DNA of 51,248 nt from a virus: IMG/VR virus record IMGVR_UViG_3300042517_000782, positions 1 through 51,248 of that record; one strand, written 5' to 3'. Position numbers and translations under genes: made by a program. The notes under the pieces were generated by a model. The model searched no databases and was not told the origin of the DNA. It saw nothing but the letters and a program-made list of their open reading frames with translations. Shown in pieces: positions 8,016 through 14,878 of the stretch (positions within the stretch are counted from its first letter, which is position 1; the number at the start of each line of letters is the position of its first letter).

Positions 8016-8231
8016 ATGTTAGCAATCACCTTGGTCTTTTCAGTTCTTTTTGTTATACTAGCACTCTCTATTGGAGTGATAGGTGGATGGGTATTTAGAG
8101 AGTATGTTTGGTCTAGAAGACCTGAAAATCTGCATCCAGAATTATTTGATGCAGATGGAAATGTTTATCCCGATGAAATCATTGCTTTTAGATTTGAGCA
8201 AGTCGATCCAGAGGAAGATTACGAAGATTAA
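8016..8231 (+). CDS. Small single-pass membrane protein (71 aa)
   Basis: Residues 1-28 form a hydrophobic transmembrane helix (TLVFSVLFVILALSIGVIGG) followed by a basic stop-transfer sequence near SRRPE. An acidic soluble tail ends DPEEDYED, so the protein is probably anchored in the host membrane with a short cytoplasmic domain. AGGAG at 8003-8007 serves as ribosome-binding site. Function is unknown. Confidence 0.75.
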   Translation: MLAITLVFSVLFVILALSIGVIGGWVFREYVWSRRPENLHPELFDADGNVYPDEIIAFRFEQVDPEEDYED

Positions 8232-8248
8232 TTAATGGAGATTTAAGA

Positions 8249-8692
8249 ATGAAGTTACCACCAAATCAATTGGTGTCTGAAGTTATTCAAAGAGCATCAA
8301 ACGCAAAAACTAGAGAAGAGAAAATCGAAATTCTTCGTCATTATGATAGTCCAGCATTGAGGGCAGTTTTAATTTGGAACTTCGACCCAAGAATTGAATC
8401 AGCAATTCCTGCTGGAGAAGTTCCATATACTGCAAACGATGCTCCTGCTGGAACAGAACACACTAGATTGATTCATGAATGGCAGAAATTTAATCATTTT
8501 GTGAAAGGAGTTAATAACCTCAATCAAACAAAACGAGAAGTTCTTTTTATTCAGTTGTGTGAATCTCTTCATAGTTCTGAAGCAGAACTTCTTTGTTTAA
8601 CTAAAGATAAGCAAGTTCATAAAAGATATAAAATTACTAAAGCAGTAGTTCAAGATGCTTTCCCCGAGATTGTTTGGGGGGATGAAGATTGA
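8249..8692 (+). CDS. Conserved T4-like phage protein (DUF6433-like), 147 aa
   Basis: The protein starts MKLPPNQLVSEVIQRASNAKTREEKIEIL and contains SPALRAVLIWNFDPRIESAIPAGEVPY. I recognise this as a protein conserved in marine T4-like phages, which I recall as DUF6433. It is predicted mainly helical, with no catalytic motif. GGAG at 8236-8239 precedes the start. It overlaps the next gene by 4 nt. The biochemical role is unknown. Confidence 0.75.
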   Translation: MKLPPNQLVSEVIQRASNAKTREEKIEILRHYDSPALRAVLIWNFDPRIESAIPAGEVPYTANDAPAGTEHTRLIHEWQKFNHFVKGVNNLNQTKREVLFIQLCESLHSSEAELLCLTKDKQVHKRYKITKAVVQDAFPEIVWGDED

Positions 8693-8940
8693 AAATAATT
8701 CATAAGAATTGTGATCCAGTCACTGCAAAGGATAAGAGTCTTCCCCTAGATTCTTATCTTGTTACATATTTGAATGAGGATAACGTTTCTTATGATGTCG
8801 TAAAAGCATCATCTAAAGTGTCTATCTTCGATCACTACTATGATAATTATGGGAAAGGATCCCCTATTGATATTAAATGGACTGATGGAACAGTAAATCC
8901 AAAACTATGGGGGTCTCAAAAAACTAAAAAGAAGGGATGA
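8689..8940 (+). CDS. Hypothetical protein (83 aa), TTG start
   Basis: The reading frame most simply begins at a TTG overlapping the preceding stop (TTGA), since no ATG lies near the N-terminus. The protein reads MKIIHKNCDPVTAKDKSL, is rich in Asp/Tyr in the middle (FDHYYDNYGKGSPIDIKW) and ends in a basic KKTKKKG-like tail, which could bind nucleic acid. It overlaps the speD start by 4 nt. Not recognised. Confidence 0.6.
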   Translation: MKIIHKNCDPVTAKDKSLPLDSYLVTYLNEDNVSYDVVKASSKVSIFDHYYDNYGKGSPIDIKWTDGTVNPKLWGSQKTKKKG

Positions 8941-9266
8941 TGGGAAAGCACTATTTACTTAACTTATATGGATGTTCCTTTGTCCTTCTTGATGATGAAA
9001 AATGCCTTATAGATTTATTGGAGAATGCAGCAGTTGCTAGTGGTGCCACTGTGGTTCAAACCATCTCTAAAAAGTTTGAACCACAAGGTGTTACTGTAAT
9101 TTGTCTTCTATCAGAAAGTCATATCAGCATTCATACTTGGCCTGAAGAGGGTAAGGCTGCAGTAGATGTCTATACCTGTGGTGATTGTAATCCCAAGATC
9201 GGTTGTGATATCATCATTCAACAACTTTATGCCAAGGATCATACTTTGAGTTATATTGAAAGATAA
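8937..9266 (+). CDS. speD: S-adenosylmethionine decarboxylase proenzyme
   Basis: The enzyme decarboxylates SAM to provide aminopropyl groups for spermidine. This 109-residue protein has the prokaryotic SpeD signature SESHISIHTWPEEG: autocleavage is expected between Glu60 and Ser61, with Ser61 becoming the pyruvoyl group, His66 the processing histidine, and Cys81 in TCGDC the proton donor. The length is typical of the short bacterial/phage class. The start may be the ATG at 8937 or the adjacent one at 8940. speD is a common cyanophage auxiliary gene. Confidence 0.93.
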   Translation: MMGKHYLLNLYGCSFVLLDDEKCLIDLLENAAVASGATVVQTISKKFEPQGVTVICLLSESHISIHTWPEEGKAAVDVYTCGDCNPKIGCDIIIQQLYAKDHTLSYIER

Positions 9267-9274
9267 AATAAATA
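9267..9274 (+). promoter_or_regulatory. Putative late promoter AATAAATA
   Basis: AATAAATA lies just after speD and 21 nt before the start at 9296. It matches the T4-like cyanophage late -10 consensus (gp55-dependent, NATAAATA). The short intergenic position supports it, but the motif is common in AT-rich DNA. Confidence 0.45.
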
Positions 9275-9295
9275 CACTATATCTGGAGATTATAT

Positions 9296-9613
9296 ATGCT
9301 CTCTACTGCTTATAGATTGCGTCTTGAAGAGATTTGCGATAGGATAGTGAGACAAGAAGAAGTAAGTCTAGAAGATATTATCTGGGCAGAAAAACTTGCC
9401 AAGACAAATAGATCTGCAGCAACAATCTTAAGGCAAGCAAGAAGACGTGCTTCTAATCCAGATATGCAAGAGGGAAGTATGGATGATTTTTTAAATCAAC
9501 TTGATTTAGGAGATCCAGATCCCTCAAATCATAAGAATAGATTTGGTGGAGTTGATGACATTATTGATTTCTTTTCTGGGGATAAACCAGATGACTGGAG
9601 ACAAAGAGATTAA
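9296..9613 (+). CDS. Conserved cyanophage hypothetical protein (105 aa)
   Basis: The first 60 residues look helical (YRLRLEEICDRIVRQEEVSLEDIIWAEKLA), followed by an Arg-rich patch RQARRRA and an acidic C-terminus that ends DDWRQRD. GGAG at 9284-9287 is the ribosome-binding site. The mix of basic and acidic segments could indicate a nucleic-acid or RNA-polymerase partner, but this is speculative. No family is recognised. Confidence 0.7.
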   Translation: MLSTAYRLRLEEICDRIVRQEEVSLEDIIWAEKLAKTNRSAATILRQARRRASNPDMQEGSMDDFLNQLDLGDPDPSNHKNRFGGVDDIIDFFSGDKPDDWRQRD

Positions 9614-9655
9614 AACTGTATCCGATTTTACAAAAGTATTCTTATAGATATAACA

Positions 9656-9709
9656 CGTTCATTTGCTATTCGCAAATAGCAAACGGAAGTAGGGAAACCG
9701 AAGGAACGC
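9656..9709 (+). ncRNA. Glutamine-II riboswitch aptamer (downstream-peptide RNA motif)
   Basis: The sequence carries the conserved glutamine-aptamer strings CGTTC, CGGAAGTAGG and CCGAAGGAACG in the right order. P1 is CGTTC (9656-9660) with GAACG (9704-9708). P2 is a perfect 9-bp stem, TTTGCTATT (9662-9670) with AATAGCAAA (9675-9683), closed by CGCA. A short third pairing can form from GG near 9693 and CC at 9698-9699. The downstream-peptide and glnA RNAs are established glutamine binders of cyanobacteria and cyanophages, and the former usually precede short ORFs, as here. The consensus match is from memory. Confidence 0.9.
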
Positions 9710-9710
9710 A

Positions 9711-9730
9711 CTTTTACAATAGTAAAGGAG
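9711..9730 (+). promoter_or_regulatory. Shine-Dalgarno-sequestering hairpin (riboswitch expression platform)
   Basis: CTTTTAC (9711-9717) pairs with GTAAAGG (9722-9728) around an AATA loop, with one T.G wobble. The 3' arm overlaps the ribosome-binding site AAAGGAG (9724-9730), located 7 nt before the ATG at 9738. The hairpin begins one base after the aptamer, so ligand binding could plausibly change ribosome access. The direction of control is not evident. Confidence 0.7.
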
Positions 9731-9737
9731 CACCCTA

Positions 9738-9896
9738 ATGTCTAAAGCAACTTATAGAGGATGTCAGTATAATACTGATGTCCCAAAGGAAGAATATCGT
9801 AAGTGGTATTCACAAACACATTCACCAGCACATCCACAAAATACATATCGTGGAGTTTCTTACCGTCCCTGTAATAATCAGGAGGTTGCAAAGTGA
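9738..9896 (+). CDS. DUF4278-type small protein under the glutamine riboswitch (52 aa)
   Basis: The protein begins MSKATYRGCQYNT and repeats the pattern later as NTYRGVSYRP. The two YRGxxY motifs are typical of the cyanobacterial/cyanophage DUF4278 family, small proteins of unknown function. It is downstream of the glutamine aptamer and served by the AAAGGAG site. The stop overlaps the next tiny ORF (GTGA). The regulatory context suggests a role linked to host nitrogen status, which is inference. Confidence 0.85.
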   Translation: MSKATYRGCQYNTDVPKEEYRKWYSQTHSPAHPQNTYRGVSYRPCNNQEVAK

Positions 9897-9994
9897 ATAC
9901 TTATTTTGTTAGATATCTTAAGAATAAGGATAGAAAGGAAAAACTTCTTAAGATCGCACAAATTAATATGGCAAAGCAACCTCAAGTTGCTTGA
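9893..9994 (+). CDS. Tiny ORF (33 aa), GTG start
   Basis: A GTG codon overlaps the DUF4278 stop as GTGA and follows an AGGAGG site at 9880-9885. The basic peptide begins MNTYFVRYLKNKDRKEKLLKI and ends QPQVA, directly before a terminator. Coupling, the strong ribosome-binding site and the placement before the terminator support translation. No family is recognised. Confidence 0.55.
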   Translation: MNTYFVRYLKNKDRKEKLLKIAQINMAKQPQVA

Positions 9995-10000
9995 TAATTC

Positions 10001-10030
10001 AGAGGGGGACTTGACTTCCCCTCTTTTTTT
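10001..10030 (+). terminator. Rho-independent terminator
   Basis: AGAGGGGGA (10001-10009) pairs with the complementary run ending TCCCCTCT at 10017-10024 (one G.T pair), followed by seven T residues to 10030. It closes the riboswitch-controlled two-gene unit. Confidence 0.88.
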
Positions 10031-10060
10031 GTGTAAAATTCGGGAAACACTATTCAACAT

Positions 10061-10225
10061 ATGGATGTAGAAAAAATCAAACTCATCGTCAACAATATGG
10101 AATGTCTTGTCAGATGTTTGAAGGAAGAAATTTCAAAAGAAGAACCGACTAAAATGGAGTATGTAAAGTTCACTACTCCATATGATAATAACGATTACGA
10201 TGAAGTGTATCTAGATGAGAATTAA
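10061..10225 (+). CDS. Small acidic hypothetical protein (54 aa)
   Basis: This short ORF begins MDVEKIKLIVNNMECLVRCLKEEI, probably a helix, and ends in an acidic Asp/Glu/Tyr-rich tail. Its final codons overlap the next small ORF by 11 nt. No clear ribosome-binding site lies before the ATG. Composition and tight packing support it as real. Not recognised. Confidence 0.55.
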   Translation: MDVEKIKLIVNNMECLVRCLKEEISKEEPTKMEYVKFTTPYDNNDYDEVYLDEN

Positions 10226-10376
10226 AAAGATGATGAGACTGCTTAAGGAAGCAGTGGAACAAAAACCTAATCTTTATTCAGAAGAAGAATTAAATTATAT
10301 GAAATCTCAATTGGAGAACATTGAGAAACAGATTAAACTAGCAAAAAGAATGGACTATAGGGGATTTGGTAAATGA
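10215..10376 (+). CDS. Small coiled-coil hypothetical protein (53 aa)
   Basis: The ORF encodes MRIKKMMRLLKEAVEQKPN, then a Glu/Lys-rich helix with heptad-like spacing (EEELNYMKSQLENIEKQIKLA). Its stop overlaps the thyX start as ATGA, consistent with translational coupling to thyX. The function is unknown. Confidence 0.6.
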   Translation: MRIKKMMRLLKEAVEQKPNLYSEEELNYMKSQLENIEKQIKLAKRMDYRGFGK

Positions 10377-11032
10377 TTAAACTAATTTCAATCACTCAAG
10401 GTGCTGGAGAACTTATCAATGCAAATGCACAAGAAGTAATTTCATATATTGCCAGAGTTAGTAATCCAAGCAATCAATTAAATTTTGATACTTCTGCTGG
10501 TCTTCTTAAGTATTGCATCAAGCATGAGCACTGGAGTATCTTTGAACATGCTTTTATGACACTTGAGATTAATACTACCAGAGGTATTGCAGCTCAAGTG
10601 CTTCGTCACAGATCATTCACCTTCCAGGAATTTTCACAGAGGTATGCTGATACCAACCTTCTATCAGATGTAGCAAAAGTTCCTGAACTTCGTAGACAGG
10701 ATACCAAAAATCGTCAGAATTCTACTGATGATCTAGATGGTTATCTGAAACTCACACTTCAAAGTGAAATTCAAGAATACTTTATTAAAGGTCAGGCAAT
10801 TTACAACAGACTTCTTTCTCAAGGAGTAGCAAAAGAATGTGCTAGATTTATTCTTCCCCTTGCAACTCCAACCAGGATTTATATGACTGGTTCTTGTAGG
10901 TCTTGGATACATTATATCAATCTTCGTTCTGCCCATGGAACCCAGAAAGAACATATGGAGATTGCTGAAGGGTGTAGAGAAATCTTCAATCAACAATTCC
11001 CAGATGCTGCAAAGGCTCTTGAGTGGGTCTAA
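10373..11032 (+). CDS. thyX: Flavin-dependent thymidylate synthase
   Basis: ThyX makes dTMP from dUMP using FAD/NADPH and methylene-tetrahydrofolate. This 219-residue protein has the ThyX motif RHRSFTFQEFSQRY at residues 78-91 (RHRxxSxxExSxRY class, with Thr and Gln variants) and a conserved C-terminal catalytic-region segment with SCRSWIHYINLRS near 181-193. Length is normal. The start at 10373 is coupled to the upstream ORF by ATGA. It supports phage DNA synthesis. Confidence 0.95.
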   Translation: MIKLISITQGAGELINANAQEVISYIARVSNPSNQLNFDTSAGLLKYCIKHEHWSIFEHAFMTLEINTTRGIAAQVLRHRSFTFQEFSQRYADTNLLSDVAKVPELRRQDTKNRQNSTDDLDGYLKLTLQSEIQEYFIKGQAIYNRLLSQGVAKECARFILPLATPTRIYMTGSCRSWIHYINLRSAHGTQKEHMEIAEGCREIFNQQFPDAAKALEWV

Positions 11033-11057
11033 ATAAAATATATTGATTTCATAACTT

Positions 11058-11300
11058 ATGGCAATTTATCCTGTTATTCATGTAGAAACTGGAGAAAAGA
11101 AAGAAGTTGAGATGAGTGTTCATGAGATCACTCAATGGTACAAAGACAATCCCGAATGGAAAAGAGATTGGTCTGAAGGTTGTGCAAGTCCTGGAGAGAC
11201 TGGTGATTGGAGAAACAAACTAATCAGCAGAAATCCAGGATGGAATGATGTTTTGGATCGTGCAAGTAAAGCTCCAGGTTCCCGTGTAAAGAAACTCTAA
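11058..11300 (+). CDS. Conserved cyanophage hypothetical protein (80 aa)
   Basis: The protein begins MAIYPVIHVETGEKKEVEMSV and contains Trp-rich WYKDNPEWKRDWSEG. The beginning resembles a small beta-hairpin domain seen in cyanophage proteins of this position. There is no zinc-ribbon Cys set (one Cys only). It overlaps the phoH ATG by one base, implying co-translation. Function unknown. Confidence 0.7.
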   Translation: MAIYPVIHVETGEKKEVEMSVHEITQWYKDNPEWKRDWSEGCASPGETGDWRNKLISRNPGWNDVLDRASKAPGSRVKKL

Positions 11301-12058
11301 TGGCAAGAAAAAGAAGAAACAATGATTTGCAGCCAATTGGAATTGGCATGACCGCAAAGCAAATGAAGAGAAGGAAACCAATCAATACAGATTTCCTTTG
11401 TGATATTAATCCAGTAACACAAAATCAAACTAAACTTTTTGATGCCTACAATTCAGATAAACATTTGTTTGTGTATGGATGTGCTGGAACAGGTAAAACA
11501 TTCTGTGCTCTTTACCTAGCACTCAAAGATGTTCTCAGTGAGATTACTCCATATCAAAAGATTGTGATTGTGAGATCTCTAGTTGCCACTAGGGAGATTG
11601 GTTTCCTTCCTGGAGACCATGATGATAAATCTGCACTTTATCAAATTCCTTATAAGAATATGGTAAAGTATATGTTTGAGATGCCAGATGATGCTTCATT
11701 TGAAATGCTCTATGGTAATCTGAAGCAGCAAGAAACAATTACTTTCTGGAGTACATCTTTTATCAGAGGTACAACTTTAGACAATTCAATTATCATTGTT
11801 GATGAAGCACAAAACTTGAACTTCCATGAACTTGATAGTATAATTACTAGGGTTGGTGATAACTCCAGAATTGTTTTCTGTGGTGATGCAACTCAAACTG
11901 ATCTTACCAAGACTAATGAAAGGAATGGTATTCTAGACTTTATGAAAATCATCCAAAGAATGCCTGAATTTGAATCAATTGAATTCGGTGTTGATGATAT
12001 TGTAAGATCTGGTCTGGTCAAGTCTTATATTGTAAATAAAATGGCAGCAGGGTTCTAA
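11300..12058 (+). CDS. phoH: PhoH-like P-loop ATPase
   Basis: This 252-residue protein has Walker A GCAGTGKT at residues 60-67, Walker B IIIVDEAQN at 164-172, and the PhoH-specific VRSLVATREIGFLPGD near 91-106 and CGDATQTDL near 194-202. PhoH proteins are ATPases with proposed RNA-helicase or RNA-metabolism roles. phoH is widespread in marine phages. The N-terminus is basic (MARKRRNN). Start and stop each overlap neighbours by one base, so it sits in a tightly coupled operon with the exonuclease and gp33. Confidence 0.93.
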   Translation: MARKRRNNDLQPIGIGMTAKQMKRRKPINTDFLCDINPVTQNQTKLFDAYNSDKHLFVYGCAGTGKTFCALYLALKDVLSEITPYQKIVIVRSLVATREIGFLPGDHDDKSALYQIPYKNMVKYMFEMPDDASFEMLYGNLKQQETITFWSTSFIRGTTLDNSIIIVDEAQNLNFHELDSIITRVGDNSRIVFCGDATQTDLTKTNERNGILDFMKIIQRMPEFESIEFGVDDIVRSGLVKSYIVNKMAAGF

Positions 12059-12735
12059 TGTTTAATCATTGTAATGTAAGTCTCCCTCAACTTGAGAGGG
12101 AGACTATTGATGGGGTTAGATATTATAAAATCCTAGATGAAGATGGAGTTCATAAGTTTGCATCCATTACTTCAGTCACAAGTTATCACAATCGACACAT
12201 CTTTGAAGACTGGAGAAAACGAGTCGGAGAAGAAGAGGCAAATCGAGTCAATAAAGCAGCAACAAGTAGAGGAACTGATCTTCATACATTAGTTGAAAAT
12301 CACCTCCTGAATAAAGATCTTCCAGAGGTTCAATTAATCTCGAAACATTTATTTAAGATTATCAAACCCGAGTTAGATAAGATAAATAATATCTATGCTC
12401 TTGAAAGTTCTTTGTATAGTAAGGTTCTAGGAATTGCTGGAACTGTAGATTGTATTGCTGAGTATAATGGAGAACTTTCAGTAATTGACTTCAAGACTTC
12501 TAAAAAGGAAAAACCTAGGGAGTGGATCGAGCACTACTTCGTTCAGGCAGCAGCATATGCTTGTATGTTTTATGAACTCACTGGAATCGCAGTTAAGAAA
12601 CTTGTGGTTCTAATGACTTGTGAAGATGGTGAATGCGTTGTTTATGAAGAATATGATAAAGCAAAATACATTAAACTATTGTCAAACTACATTAAGGATT
12701 TTATAACCTCTAAACTACAGGAATATGGAAAGTAA
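12058..12735 (+). CDS. PD-(D/E)XK exonuclease (RecB/Cas4-like)
   Basis: The 225-residue protein has a RecB-family nuclease layout: SRGTDLHTLVE at residues 70-80 (motif I His), Glu116, GTVDCIAE at 128-135 with Asp131, DFKTSKK at 144-150 with catalytic Asp144 and Lys146, then VQAAAYACMF (Q-Y motif). These together define a PD-(D/E)XK active site. It probably degrades or processes DNA ends in phage recombination or host DNA scavenging. It overlaps gp33 by 11 nt. Homologues are common beside gp33/gp59 in cyanomyoviruses. Confidence 0.85.
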   Translation: MFNHCNVSLPQLERETIDGVRYYKILDEDGVHKFASITSVTSYHNRHIFEDWRKRVGEEEANRVNKAATSRGTDLHTLVENHLLNKDLPEVQLISKHLFKIIKPELDKINNIYALESSLYSKVLGIAGTVDCIAEYNGELSVIDFKTSKKEKPREWIEHYFVQAAAYACMFYELTGIAVKKLVVLMTCEDGECVVYEEYDKAKYIKLLSNYIKDFITSKLQEYGK

Positions 12736-12982
12736 ATTAGAATCAGCATTGCAATCAAAATTTTTATGCCAAGCAAAGTTCTCAAAAATTATTGAGGAGA
12801 TTGTAAAGATAAATGATGATATGAACTATATTGATGCTATAGTTCATTATTGTGAAATTAACAATTTAGAAATTGAATCAGTATCTAAATTGATTAGCAA
12901 ACCTTTGAAAGAAAAATTGAAGTGTGATGCTATTAATTTGAACTTTCTTAAGAGAACTTCCAGAGCAAAACTTTTGATATGA
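12725..12982 (+). CDS. 33: gp33 late-transcription coactivator
   Basis: In T4, gp33 bridges RNA polymerase, the gp55 late sigma factor and the sliding clamp. This 85-residue protein has the characteristic cyanophage gp33 core MNYIDAIVHYCEINNLEIES followed by SVSKLISKPLKEKLKCDAI and ends in basic LKRTSRAKLLI. It is immediately upstream of gp59 as in T4. Its presence agrees with the AATAAATA/TATAAATA late boxes before the structural genes. Confidence 0.85.
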   Translation: MESKLESALQSKFLCQAKFSKIIEEIVKINDDMNYIDAIVHYCEINNLEIESVSKLISKPLKEKLKCDAINLNFLKRTSRAKLLI

Positions 12983-13572
12983 CCCCATTTGATGTTTATA
13001 GGACTTACCTATCTTTGAAGAATCATTTCAGCAAACCAAATTATGATTATATTAAATATGCAGGTAAAACTAGAGCATCATTAGAAGCATTTAATAAGAG
13101 AAAGGATAAGTACTGGTATGAAAAACTTTCTCGTCAAAAAAATGACGAGGAAGTTAAAAATTTTTTTATAGCAAATTTCGTTCAGGTGGATGATCCAGGA
13201 AGACTATGGATTGGAGAATTAAGTCGGAATGGTGAAACCACTTATATTGAATGGAGTAAAAGACAGCAAAGTTTAAAGTATATTTTTAAAGAGCAATCAG
13301 ACGAAATGTTGTCTGAAAATGACTTGAATAAACTTTTAGATATCTCAAAGCAACATCCTCCTATCTTAAAGAAGTATTTGAGTAGTCAGATATCTATAGA
13401 GACTTTAGTGATATTTGATAAGATTTTTGAATACTCTAAAAAGTTTGATAAAGTTCTATTGGATCCAGTGTGGGAAACCGTCTCGTTAAAAATTAAAAAG
13501 TATTCCCCATTTCTAAATATTGATATAAAGGAATATAAAACTATACTCCGAGTTTTAATTGAGGAAAGTTAG
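12979..13572 (+). CDS. 59: gp59 loader of gp41 DNA helicase
   Basis: T4 gp59 loads the replicative helicase onto gp32-covered forked DNA. This 197-residue protein matches it in length and layout: YRTYLSLKNHFSKPNYDYIKYAGK near the N-terminus resembles the T4 YKLYLMIKQHMNGKYDVIKYN segment, with KDKYWYEKLSRQ and NFFIANFV following and a helical C-terminal half. It lies between gp33 and gp32 as in T4, separated from gp32 by the DUF1825 gene, and overlaps gp33 by 4 nt. Confidence 0.88.
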   Translation: MTPFDVYRTYLSLKNHFSKPNYDYIKYAGKTRASLEAFNKRKDKYWYEKLSRQKNDEEVKNFFIANFVQVDDPGRLWIGELSRNGETTYIEWSKRQQSLKYIFKEQSDEMLSENDLNKLLDISKQHPPILKKYLSSQISIETLVIFDKIFEYSKKFDKVLLDPVWETVSLKIKKYSPFLNIDIKEYKTILRVLIEES

Positions 13573-13899
13573 ATGTCATTTTTTGATTCCGAAATAGTAC
13601 AAAAGGAAATTGAGGATATTTCTGATTTGCAGAAGACCTTAACCAGAGATATCTTTAAGTTTCCCTCTATGACAAAGGAGGAAAAGCAAGAACACATGGA
13701 AGTTCTTGAACAGTTATTAGAAAAGCAACAATTGCTATATACTAGGTTAAGTCTATCTGATGACCCAAAAGCAATTGAAATGAAGAAGCAAGTAGTTGAA
13801 TCTTCTAGACTTTTGGGGTTTGGTAATGCTGATATTAATACAATTTTCAACTCAATGAAAATGACAATTAAGAACATTAAGGCTGGTATTGACAGATAG
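13573..13899 (+). CDS. DUF1825 family protein (108 aa)
   Basis: It begins MSFFDSEIVQKEIEDISDL, closely resembling cyanobacterial DUF1825 proteins (MGFFDSEIVQ...). Predicted all-helical with an EEKQEHMEVLEQLLEKQQLL coiled segment. The ATG directly follows the gp59 stop. DUF1825 is a cyanobacterial family of unknown function, so the phage copy may be host-derived. Position between gp59 and gp32 suggests a role at the replication fork or in replication-linked expression, which is inference from context. Confidence 0.82.
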   Translation: MSFFDSEIVQKEIEDISDLQKTLTRDIFKFPSMTKEEKQEHMEVLEQLLEKQQLLYTRLSLSDDPKAIEMKKQVVESSRLLGFGNADINTIFNSMKMTIKNIKAGIDR

Positions 13900-13905
13900 A
13901 CCAGC

Positions 13906-13929
13906 ACCTGCTAGGATGACCTAGTGGGT
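13906..13929 (+). promoter_or_regulatory. gp32 leader hairpin, candidate autoregulatory operator
   Basis: A 10-bp stem, ACCTGCTAGG (13906-13915) with CCTAGTGGGT (13920-13929), closes an ATGA loop (two G.U pairs). It lies 44 nt upstream of the gp32 start. Between them is a C/A/T-rich stretch with repeated ATCC units and GAGG at 13962-13965. T4 gp32 represses its own translation by binding a leader pseudoknot and the unstructured region beyond it. The layout here is analogous, but a pseudoknot is not demonstrated. Confidence 0.55.
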
Positions 13930-13972
13930 ATCCATTCAATCCTACAAATCCAATTAATCCGAGGTAATCCGA

Positions 13973-14878
13973 ATGTCCTTTTCAGATCTTAAGAAAAAAT
14001 CTTCTCTTGGTTCTCTGACTTCTAAACTGATTAGTGAAGTTGAGAAGATGAATACTTCAGGTGGTTCTGATGAACGAATCTGGAAACCAGAAGTCGATAA
14101 AGCAGGCAATGGTTTCGCAGTCATCCGTTTCCTTCCTGCTCCAGAGGGTGAAGAACTTCCCTGGGCAAAAGTCTACAGTCACGCATTTCAAGGAACTGGT
14201 GGATGGTTCATTGATAACTGCCTGACTACTGTAAATCAATCCTGTCCTGTTTGCGAATCCAATCGTGATCTTTGGAACACTGGAAGCAAAGCAAATCAGG
14301 AGATTGTACGTCAACGTAAACGCAAACTCTCCTATTACTCCAACATCTATGTTGTAAGTGATAAGGCACATCCCGAAAACGAAGGTAAGGTGTTCCTCTT
14401 CAAGTTTGGTAAGAAGATCTTTGATAAGATTTCTGCAGCAATGCAACCAGAGTTTGATGATGAAACTCCAATTGATCCTTTTGATTTCTGGCAAGGTGCT
14501 AACTTCAAAGTGAAGATCACTAAGAAGGATGGGTATTGGAACTATGACAAGTCCGAGTTTGATTCCCCTGGAACTCTTGGTAATTTTGATGATGATGTTC
14601 TTGAAAGTATCTGGAAGAAAGCATACTCTCTTGAGGACTTCACTAAAGCAGATTCCTTCAAGTCCTACGAACAACTTGATGCTCGTCTCAAGTCTGTCCT
14701 AGGTCAGAAGACTGCTCCTAAGAAAGATGAATCTTTCGATGATGAGGACAATGATCGTGGTCCAGAACTGACTGAAGATCTTCGTTCCGAACTTAATTCA
14801 CTCTCTCGTTCTTCTTCAAGTGTTGATGAAGATGAAGATGATGCTCTAAGTTACTTCCAAAAACTTGCCGAGGAATGA
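13973..14878 (+). CDS. 32: gp32 single-stranded DNA-binding protein
   Basis: The 301-residue protein covers single-stranded DNA at replication forks and coordinates gp59/gp41. A zinc site is visible: His70, Cys83, Cys91 and Cys94 (T4 pattern His-x12-Cys-x9-Cys-x2-Cys, here x12/x7/x2). The basic N-terminal segment SFSDLKKKSSLGSLTSKL matches the cooperative-binding domain, and the C-terminus is the usual acidic protein-interaction tail (DDEDNDRGPE...DEDEDD). gp32 ends exactly next to the stop codon of the convergent gp53 gene, and its terminator lies inside gp53. Confidence 0.95.
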   Translation: MSFSDLKKKSSLGSLTSKLISEVEKMNTSGGSDERIWKPEVDKAGNGFAVIRFLPAPEGEELPWAKVYSHAFQGTGGWFIDNCLTTVNQSCPVCESNRDLWNTGSKANQEIVRQRKRKLSYYSNIYVVSDKAHPENEGKVFLFKFGKKIFDKISAAMQPEFDDETPIDPFDFWQGANFKVKITKKDGYWNYDKSEFDSPGTLGNFDDDVLESIWKKAYSLEDFTKADSFKSYEQLDARLKSVLGQKTAPKKDESFDDEDNDRGPELTEDLRSELNSLSRSSSSVDEDEDDALSYFQKLAEE

